A stretch of 21,933 bases of DNA from the NCBI GenBank assembly GCA_023150835.1, contig JAKLKB010000122.1:1-21933 (forward strand), in the 5' to 3' direction. Both the position numbers and the translations under genes were made by a program. Every line of letters begins with the position of its first letter. The stretch's first letter is position 1. Source of the DNA: Myxococcota bacterium (GTDB lineage Bacteria > Myxococcota_C > UBA6777). The notes beneath the pieces are model-generated. The model was not told the origin of the DNA and did not search any database. It worked only from the letters and a program-made list of their open reading frames with translations. Positions 8,315 to 13,717 of the stretch are shown one piece after another.

Positions 8315-8395
8315 GAGAACAGACCGCCTTGAGCCGAGTACACCGCATCGAATCAAGAGAGGGCTAACGCGGTTGGGTTTGTTTTGTGGGCTGGG

Positions 8396-9166
8396 TTAAT
8401 TTTCGAGAGCGAAGCGGACGGGGATACGGAATTCGGCCCAAGGTCGGCGAAAGCCTGTGGGGAGGATGGGCAGAGGGAGGGCCGCGCTGACCATGCGAAC
8501 GGCTTCTTGATCAAGGACACCATAACCGCTGGAACGTTCGATGGATGGGGGTGTTGCGAGGCTTCCTTGGGAAGTGATGCGCAAGCGCAAAACGACGAGT
8601 CCTTCGAGGCCCATGCGTTGAGCCATGGGGGGATAGCGCTTGTGGCGCTCGATGGCGTGTCCAAGGACGCGTCGATAAGGGCCGAGATCGACGGGAGGTG
8701 TGGGGGGTGTGGGAGGTGTGGGAGGTGTGGGAGGTGTGGGAGGTGTGGCCCGTAGGGCTTGAAGAGGTGTGGGAGGTGAGACGGGGACGGCTTGGGGGCG
8801 AGGGGCCGAGGTGGTGATGGGGCGAGGGAGCGGAGGAGGAGGGACGGCTGGACGTTGGGGGATGGGTCGGCTCTGGCGTTTGGGGGGGCGTTGTGGGCGG
8901 CGGCTCTTGCGCTTGGGGGCTGGTTTGGGAGGGGTGATGGGGCGTGGAAGCGTGCGAGGACGCGGCGGGGGGGGCGGAGGGGGCGGAGGGACGGGGCGTG
9001 CAACGATCTGAATTCGCAGCGGCGGAGGTGGCGGGGGTGGGATGTCCATCGAAAGCGGGAGCCAACCGAGAAGCCCGTGGACAAGCAAGGCAAAGATCAA
9101 CGAAGTCGCCCAAGAGTGGGCGCGTTTATGAGGTGGTGTGGAGGGGATGTGTGTGGATGGAGGCAT
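8396..9166 (-). CDS. tonB: TonB-family energy transducer
   Basis: 256 aa. A short cytoplasmic N-terminus precedes one membrane helix (about 19-38). A very Pro-rich spacer (~43-160) contains runs of prolines, Pro-Arg/Lys stretches and six TPP triplets. The C-terminal TonB domain (~165-256) contains YPPMAQRMGLEGLVVLRLRI (178-197), SSGYGVLDQEAV (212-223) and a final beta-strand region. TonB spans the periplasm and passes ExbB-ExbD energy to outer-membrane receptors. It follows exbD by 21 bp on the same strand, as expected for a Ton complex. No TonB-dependent receptor is in the window, so the cargo is unknown. The ribosome-binding site is poor (AAAGAAG, 2 nt before ATG), which suggests coupling to exbD. 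A TolA-like or gliding-related role is possible. Confidence 0.92.
   Translation of the reverse strand: MPPSTHIPSTPPHKRAHSWATSLIFALLVHGLLGWLPLSMDIPPPPPPPLRIQIVARPVPPPPPPPPPRPRTLPRPITPPKPAPKRKSRRPQRPPKRQSRPIPQRPAVPPPPLPRPITTSAPRPQAVPVSPPTPLQALRATPPTPPTPPTPPTPPTPPVDLGPYRRVLGHAIERHKRYPPMAQRMGLEGLVVLRLRITSQGSLATPPSIERSSGYGVLDQEAVRMVSAALPLPILPTGFRRPWAEFRIPVRFALEN
8693..8748 (-). repeat. 9-bp tandem repeat in tonB (TPP)
   Basis: Six nearly perfect copies of a 9-bp unit (GGGAGGTGT on the plus strand) encode the TPP array just before the TonB C-terminal domain. Copy-number changes would alter spacer length in frame. Confidence 0.88.
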
Positions 9167-9187
9167 GACTTCTTTCCGAAGGGAGGT

Positions 9188-9595
9188 CTAGGGGGTTTGT
9201 GTGGGTTTGATATCGGCGGCGGCGAGCGAAACCGATTGGAACTGGAGTTTGGCGGCGAGGTCGAGTACGAAGACAGCGTGTTGGAGCGCGACTTTGCTAT
9301 CGGCGCGGATGACGAGGTCTTTGTGCTGTTTGCGGAGTTTTTCAAGGGCCGAAGGCAGGGCTTGTTTGGTGATGTCTTGGCCGTCGACTTGGTATTGGCC
9401 GCGTTTTCCGACGGTAAGGATCAGGGGTTTTTTGGGACTCGATTGCGCGCTTTCAGCGGTGGGTAGTTCGACTTTGAGGCCACGTATGCGTTCAAAGTTG
9501 GCCGCGAGGACGACGAAGATCAGCAAGATAAACACGATATCGATCAGAGGCGTGAGTCCGACTTCTGGGGCCGGTCGTTTGGGGGCATCAAACAT
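9188..9595 (-). CDS. exbD: ExbD/TolR biopolymer transport protein
   Basis: 135 aa from the ATG at 9595; a longer frame reaches 9766 but overlaps exbB deeply and lacks the family N-terminus. The N-terminus has the signature VGLTPLIDIVFILLIFVVL (12-30): one membrane helix with the essential proton-pathway Asp (residue 19). A periplasmic domain with VDGQDIT and LVIRADSKVALQHAVFVLD follows, a typical ExbD pattern. ExbD dimers sit in the ExbB pentamer pore and couple proton flow to TonB motion. Its first 8 bp overlap the end of exbB, implying translational coupling. The family is certain; an ExbD rather than TolR assignment rests on the adjacent tonB. Confidence 0.93.
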   Translation of the reverse strand: MFDAPKRPAPEVGLTPLIDIVFILLIFVVLAANFERIRGLKVELPTAESAQSSPKKPLILTVGKRGQYQVDGQDITKQALPSALEKLRKQHKDLVIRADSKVALQHAVFVLDLAAKLQFQSVSLAAADIKPTQTP

Positions 9596-10313
9596 GGCTG
9601 GACTCGATCGGTGGCTGGGCAGAGCGCGCTGGGTGAATTTCGAGGTTTTGGGCGGTGGCCGGCTTGTTTGAACGGGCGGCCTCATCGGGCCAAGGCTCTT
9701 CGATCGGTGGCAAGACATGAAGCATCCGCTCGACGGTATCGCGCATTTGGAGGCGTAGGTTTTCAAGGCGACCTGTGAGGTAATGATGCCCTGCGAGTGT
9801 GGGGGCGGCGACCACGAGACCTGCCGCAGTTGTCAACAGCGCTTGCCAGATCCCCGAAGATAGGGCGGCTGCGTTGACATTGGACATCCCTGCGCCTTGG
9901 AGACCAAAGAATAGCTGCACCATCCCAACCACCGTTCCCAAAAGGCCCAACAAGGGGGCGATCTGTGATATCAGCGCGAGCAGAGGCAGGTTGTGATCAT
10001 GTTGGCTTAGCTCTAACATCCCGACACGTTGGGCTTCCGCAGCCACTCGATCTGGGCGCGTTCTCGCAAGGCGCGCAGAGGCCGCAAGGATCCGTGCAAC
10101 AGGATGGTCGATCTTTTCTGCCGCTTCGGCGGCTTCGTTGTAGTGCATCGCTCCGATCCGTTGCAAGAGCGGATCGACCCAAGGCAGGCGGTTTGCGCGG
10201 ATCTTTCGATACAGCCAAAGCCGCTGTCCAAAGATCGTGAGCGCAAGCACCGAACACAGGTAGATCGGCCACATCGCCCATCCGCCTTGCGCCAAAAGGT
10301 TTGCTACCGTCAT
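9588..10313 (-). CDS. exbB: ExbB/TolQ/MotA proton channel protein
   Basis: 241 aa from the ATG at 10313; an upstream extension to 10442 would be encoded by a dispersed repeat and is rejected. Three membrane helices are visible: about 12-34, 107-135 (APLLGLLGTVVGMVQLF) and 150-180 (GIWQALLTTAAGLVVAAPTLAG). The last two are the canonical ExbB/TolQ pore helices. A cytoplasmic segment (~40-105) lies between helices 1 and 2. With ExbD it forms the inner-membrane motor that energises TonB. It is the first gene of exbB-exbD-tonB. The ~25-residue Pro/Ser-rich C-terminal tail is longer than usual. No strong -35/-10 pair is obvious upstream. Confidence 0.93.
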   Translation of the reverse strand: MTVANLLAQGGWAMWPIYLCSVLALTIFGQRLWLYRKIRANRLPWVDPLLQRIGAMHYNEAAEAAEKIDHPVARILAASARLARTRPDRVAAEAQRVGMLELSQHDHNLPLLALISQIAPLLGLLGTVVGMVQLFFGLQGAGMSNVNAAALSSGIWQALLTTAAGLVVAAPTLAGHHYLTGRLENLRLQMRDTVERMLHVLPPIEEPWPDEAARSNKPATAQNLEIHPARSAQPPIESSHV

Positions 10314-10372
10314 CGCCAAAATCTTTCTTTCTGTAGGTGTCGCTTCGTGTGGGTATCGCTTGTTCGGAGTAT

Positions 10373-10500
10373 GTTGTGGGGCTTTGCCCCACGCCCCACA
10401 AGGGAGCGCGGCCCCCTTGACCCCGTGAGGGGCGGGAAGCACAGACGTTGTTCAAACCAACGACGGCTCCGCTTGAAAGTCCGCGAACACGGGATTTGTT
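10373..10500 (+). repeat. Dispersed intergenic repeat, copy 1 (full length)
   Basis: This copy starts with a 28-bp hairpin unit (GTGGGGCTTTGCCCCAC core) and continues with CCCCTTGACCCC, a GGCGGG block, TTCAAAC, CGCTTGAA and CGCGAACACGGG. The same order is found at 18958-19095 and, without the 28-bp part, at 16692-16779. All three are in the same orientation and lie between genes. TTCAA/TTGAA and CCCC/GGGG pairs could form a folded RNA or DNA structure. No coding capacity is seen. Confidence 0.8.
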
Positions 10501-10558
10501 GTCAATTGCGGCAATTCTTTCTTCGCCACACTAAATTTTGTTGAGTGATTGGGCTGAA

Positions 10559-10580
10559 AACAAAGGATTTTTCCTTTGTT
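10559..10580 (-). terminator. Rho-independent-like terminator after trmK
   Basis: AACAAAGGA and TCCTTTGTT form a perfect 9-bp stem around a 4-nt loop. On the minus strand the stem is followed by a short TTTT. It lies 117 bp past the trmK stop codon, before exbB. The stem is AT-rich for a terminator, so strength is uncertain. Nearby at 10504-10516 is a separate small palindrome, AATTGC-G-GCAATT. Confidence 0.5.
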
Positions 10581-10696
10581 CCACTCAAAAGAGCCACAAC
10601 ATGCGAGAGGGGGGGACGAGTTGTCAAGATCTAAATCTTCTTGAAATCGAAGCGAGGGGATTGCTCGGTGTGTTTGGTGTGTCCGATGAGGTGAGA

Positions 10697-11758
10697 TTAT
10701 TCGGTGCGTTCGATGTGTTCGATGTGAGGGGATTGTTCGATGTGTTCGATGTGATGGGATTGTTCGATGTGTTCGATGTGATGGGATTGTTCGATGTGTT
10801 CGATGTGATGGGATTGTTCGATGTGTTCGATGTGTTCGATGTGTTCGATGTGTTCGATGTGAGGGGATTGTTCGATGTGATGGGATTGTTCGATGTGTTC
10901 GATGTGTTCGAGGAGAGCGCGTAGGTAGGCATGGGGAGGGAGCCATCCTTTTTCAAGGGGCGGATCGAGGGGTTTCAGGGCGCATTGTTTTTCAAGCCAA
11001 GAGCATTTGTGGGCAAAGAAGCGTTTGAGCAGAGCGGGTGGATGTTGTAGGAGAGCATGGCTAAACAGCCATCGGTCGGGCGGGAGCGGTTCGGAGAGCG
11101 GGGAGGCGTCGGTGATCTCGACGAGATGGCCGAGATAGAAGAGGTGTTGATCTTCGACCAAGAATTCGTCTAGTAAACGCCATCCCCATTGTAGGAGCGT
11201 GCGGCGCAGCAGTTCTTCTTGGGTGTTGCTTTGGAGAAGAGCGTAGCGCAGGCCCATTTTGTGAAGATCGCGAGAACTCAAAAGCCGTTCGATGGTGTTT
11301 CGCCCCATCCCTGCGAGGATAACAGCATCGACCTCGTCGTCTTGGAGCGGAGACAGACCATCGCCACGGCGTATCTGCAAGGGGGCTTCGGGGAGATAAA
11401 GTTGGTGGTTGGCTTGTACCAAGGCGATGGGACCGGGGTTTTTGTCGCAAGCGATCACCGTTTTCGGGTGTCCTTGGGCGAGCAGGTGCAGCGGAAGCAA
11501 GCCGTGATCCGTTCCGATATCTGCGATACGCCATTCAGGGCGAACCCATCGACGAAGCGCATCAAGGCGTGCCCCCAACAACGGTAGCGGGTTGTGTTCT
11601 CGGTCAGTCGGCAAAAAAGAAGGTGTTGGGGAGGACATCGGTGTTGAGGTGGACATCGGTGTTGGGGATGGGGGTGTTGAGGAGGACATCGGTGTTGTGG
11701 AGGACATCGGTGTTGTGGAGGACATCGGTGTTGGGGATGGGGGCGTTGTGGAGGACAT
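10697..11758 (-). CDS. trmK: TrmK-family tRNA (adenine-N1) methyltransferase with repeat extensions
   Basis: Up to 353 aa. The core (~52-282) is a class I SAM methyltransferase of the COG2384/TrmK type: motif I ADIGTDHGLLPL (79-90), ACDKNPGPI (103-111), RRGDGL (130-135), the family signature ILAGMGRNTI (147-156) and LLQSNTQEELLRRTL (174-188). TrmK makes m1A22 in tRNA in Bacillus; that activity is assumed by family. Both ends are unusual. The first ~46 residues are a Met/Ser/Thr/Pro repeat, and the last ~70 are a tandem EHI/EQSHH array rich in His and Glu. Six in-frame ATGs lie in the N-terminal repeat (11758 to 11638), none with a ribosome-binding site, so the start is uncertain. It follows the cyclic-nucleotide-binding gene by 105 bp on the same strand. 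Confidence 0.82.
   Translation of the reverse strand: MSSTTPPSPTPMSSTTPMSSTTPMSSSTPPSPTPMSTSTPMSSPTPSFLPTDREHNPLPLLGARLDALRRWVRPEWRIADIGTDHGLLPLHLLAQGHPKTVIACDKNPGPIALVQANHQLYLPEAPLQIRRGDGLSPLQDDEVDAVILAGMGRNTIERLLSSRDLHKMGLRYALLQSNTQEELLRRTLLQWGWRLLDEFLVEDQHLFYLGHLVEITDASPLSEPLPPDRWLFSHALLQHPPALLKRFFAHKCSWLEKQCALKPLDPPLEKGWLPPHAYLRALLEHIEHIEQSHHIEQSPHIEHIEHIEHIEHIEQSHHIEHIEQSHHIEHIEQSHHIEHIEQSPHIEHIERTE
10704..10911 (-). repeat. 9-bp-based tandem array encoding the TrmK C-terminal tail
   Basis: About 200 bp are built from the 9-mer GTGTTCGAT (EHI) interspersed with GTGATGGGATT- or GTGAGGGGATT-type segments (EQSHH or EQSPH), giving a higher-order 27-bp period. The array is in frame and ends a few codons before the stop. 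All three minus frames are open through it, as expected for a multiple-of-three repeat, so openness alone does not prove translation. Confidence 0.9.
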
Positions 11759-11769
11759 CGGTGTTGGGG
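11621..11769 (-). repeat. Tandem array encoding the TrmK N-terminal extension
   Basis: Repeated GAGGACATCGGTGTTG-like units with 15-, 18- and 33-bp spacings encode MSSTTP-type repeats upstream of the methyltransferase core. Each unit carries an ATG in the trmK frame, so the start codon itself is multiplied. Imperfect GTTCGTATGCG repeats continue in the 105-bp gap to the next gene (about 11770-11850). Confidence 0.85.
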
Positions 11770-11863
11770 TGCGCTCGCGTGCGTTGGTGTGGGGTTGCGT
11801 TCGTATGCGTTCGTGGGTGTTTGTTGCGTTCGTATGCGTCAGTGGGTGTTTGTGGAAAGGGAG

Positions 11864-13174
11864 CTACTCTCCGATGGGGATACCTTTTCCGTCTTCGCTA
11901 TCGTTGCGACCGGAGGGGCCTTTTTCGTTGTTTTCGCCAAACAGCAGCCAAGCGGGGGCTTCGAGATCTTCGAATTGTTGGGGGACGGATTGGAAGAGGT
12001 TGTGCATGGCTTGGCTGCGCAGATCCATGAGTTGACGGAGAGCGCGTTCGAGATTGGGTTCAAAGCGTCGGATCAAGCGATACGATTCGATGGGCAGATG
12101 AAGCAAGATGCCGCCGTCGGGCATCCAGACGGAGGCTGTGGTGGGTTCGTTGTTGAGCAGAGAGAACTCGCCAAAGGTGTCGCCTTCGGACAAGGTCGCG
12201 AGGTGAATCCTCCGACCATCGGGAGTTTGGGCCATGACGACAGCTTCGCCGTGTAAGATCACGAACAGTCCGGGGGGTTCGACACCTTGTTCAAAGACTT
12301 TTTCGTCCACTTCGATCACGCGCAAGCGAAAAGCACGCAACAAGCTGTCTTTGGTTTCGACTTGGGAAAAGACATCGCTGAGTTTGAACAGGTTTTCGAG
12401 GTTGCGGCGTTTGATCAGTTGTTGGAGGGAGTGGATGAGTTGAGGGTGTCTGTGGGCGAGGGCGGACATCAGGGCGGCATCGACACACCAAGCGACGCCC
12501 GCTCCTTGAGAGACCACCGAAGCGCGGCGGGCCACCGTGGTCAAGAGCGACATCTCGCCGATGAATGTAGGGGCTTGGAGGGTGGCGAGTTTGATCACTT
12601 CCTTGTTGGGGCGGCGTTGTTGGATCTCGACGCTGCCATGCGAGAGCAGGTAAAAGGTGCGGTCGGTGTTGCCTTGTTCGATCAGGATCTTTCCGGGAAA
12701 AAGCTGGACAGGCTGCACCATCAAGGCCAGTTCGTAGAGATCGTTTGCGTTGAGATCACCGAATAGCGCGGGAGAGGGAAGCGGCGAATGGGGTGGAAGG
12801 CCGATGCCTCCGAGATCAAGCGCCAAGGAGTAGGCTTCTTGGATCTGTCCGTCTTCGTCGGGAGGGAGTGTGAGATTGCGGGGGGCCGCTGGCTGGGGGC
12901 TTTGGGGGAGGCCGGGGAGGCGTCGATCGATCGCAAAGCGTTCTGCAAGCTCCCGCACAAGAGGGGGTTGTGCAGCTTTGGGCAAGTGCATTCGCACCAA
13001 GGCGAGCGCGCTAAAGAACTCGCCCCGCAACGAGGCCACACGCACCGCAGAAGTCAGCATCGCAGCGGCCAGATCGGCCTCTCCACGACTGGCAAGGTCA
13101 TTCGCAAGAAATACCCGTGCTTTGACAGCGTCAGGTTGTTGTGCAACGGCGCGGATCTTTTCTCCTAAGCTCAT
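11864..13174 (-). CDS. Protein with two cyclic-nucleotide-binding (CNMP) domains
   Basis: 436 aa. The start has a good ribosome-binding site (AAGGGA, 7 nt upstream). Residues ~1-85 look like a helical TPR-type repeat (ARVFLANDLASRGEADLAAAML). A Pro-rich linker leads to CNMP domain 1 (~139-255), with phosphate-binding cassette FIGEMSLLTTVARRAS (204-219), and CNMP domain 2 (~266-380), with FGEFSLLNNEPTTAS (334-348). Domain 1 keeps the cassette Arg that contacts cyclic-nucleotide phosphate; domain 2 has Thr there and may not bind. No DNA-binding helix-turn-helix, kinase or channel domain is attached, and the C-terminus is short and acidic. It may be a regulatory subunit or effector-binding protein. 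It is transcribed toward trmK, and its upstream region is shared with secA. Confidence 0.88.
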   Translation of the reverse strand: MSLGEKIRAVAQQPDAVKARVFLANDLASRGEADLAAAMLTSAVRVASLRGEFFSALALVRMHLPKAAQPPLVRELAERFAIDRRLPGLPQSPQPAAPRNLTLPPDEDGQIQEAYSLALDLGGIGLPPHSPLPSPALFGDLNANDLYELALMVQPVQLFPGKILIEQGNTDRTFYLLSHGSVEIQQRRPNKEVIKLATLQAPTFIGEMSLLTTVARRASVVSQGAGVAWCVDAALMSALAHRHPQLIHSLQQLIKRRNLENLFKLSDVFSQVETKDSLLRAFRLRVIEVDEKVFEQGVEPPGLFVILHGEAVVMAQTPDGRRIHLATLSEGDTFGEFSLLNNEPTTASVWMPDGGILLHLPIESYRLIRRFEPNLERALRQLMDLRSQAMHNLFQSVPQQFEDLEAPAWLLFGENNEKGPSGRNDSEDGKGIPIGE

Positions 13175-13262
13175 GATCGTCCCTTTCTTCGGTGCCTTGA
13201 GGGGGCTTGGTGCGTGGGATCTTTGCGAAAGGCCCGTACTGTGTGGGCTTGTTGTCGTACAT

Positions 13263-13363
13263 AAACGCTTGTGGGGCGTTTGGACTCCGTCAAAGCGCTG
13301 CGTCTAGCCTTGTGGTACACCAACGCAGGACTCGTCGCAAGCCTCTTCTGTGGGGCGTTGGTG
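13263..13363. repeat. Paired hairpin sequences in the CNMP-secA divergent region
   Basis: AAACGC/GCGTTT (13263-13281) is a perfect 6-bp stem with a TTGTGGG loop. CACCAACGC (13318-13326) and GCGTTGGTG (13355-13363) are a perfect 9-bp inverted repeat spaced 28 bp apart. Both contain TGTGGGGCGTT, also resembling the 28-bp hairpin unit elsewhere in the window. No gene is convincing in 13175-13394. Confidence 0.45.
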
Positions 13364-13394
13364 AAAGCCTGTTGACTCTTGAGGGGGGGGCCAT

Positions 13395-13659
13395 CAACAA
13401 CGTATTACGAGATCTGCCCATTGCGTGTAAACGTCAACGACGTATTACGAGATCTGCCCATTGCGTGTAAAACGTAGGGGCTGCCCCCTGTGGCTGCCCA
13501 AGAACAGGGCAAACACCATTCAACGACGTATTACGAGATCTGCCCATCGTGTGTCCGTGAAACGCAGGGGCTGCCCCCTGTGGCTGCCCAAGAACAGGGC
13601 AATTACATCAGCGAATCGCATCGACATTGCGAGCACACACGGCTCAGATATCGTATGAC
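13395..13659 (+). repeat. Composite repeat cluster upstream of secA
   Basis: Three copies of a block starting CAACRACGTATTACGAGATC (13395, 13435, 13521) occur. The last two continue into a G/C block, GGGGCTGCCCCCTGTGGCTG (13477 and 13567), ending CCCAAGAACAGGGCA, giving a unit of ~86-90 bp. The segment 13611-13659 (GCGAATCGCA to ATATCGTATGAC) follows. All these parts recur, diverged, downstream of secA at 16408-16695. An ATG at 13655 inside this cluster is in frame with secA. Confidence 0.85.
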
Positions 13660-13717
13660 TTCCATCGGATACAACATAGAGCGAAGCGAAGTGCGTAGAG
13701 AGGAAAAGGGTGAAACT

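Noticed and set aside
8792-9466. Plus-strand open frame across tonB and exbD
   Set aside because: Gly/Arg-rich shadow of the Pro-rich TonB frame; the minus-strand genes are well-supported families.
10314-10442. N-terminal extension of exbB
   Set aside because: The extension is encoded by the dispersed repeat; the ATG at 10313 gives the normal ExbB N-terminus.
13207-13470. Small 87-codon plus-strand gene before secA
   Set aside because: Made largely of repeat sequence and hairpins, with no ribosome-binding site or conserved pattern.
13655-13717. ATG at 13655 as the secA start
   Set aside because: It lies in a repeat shared with the 3' side of secA and lacks a ribosome-binding site; GTG 13718 has a good one and a normal SecA N-terminus follows.
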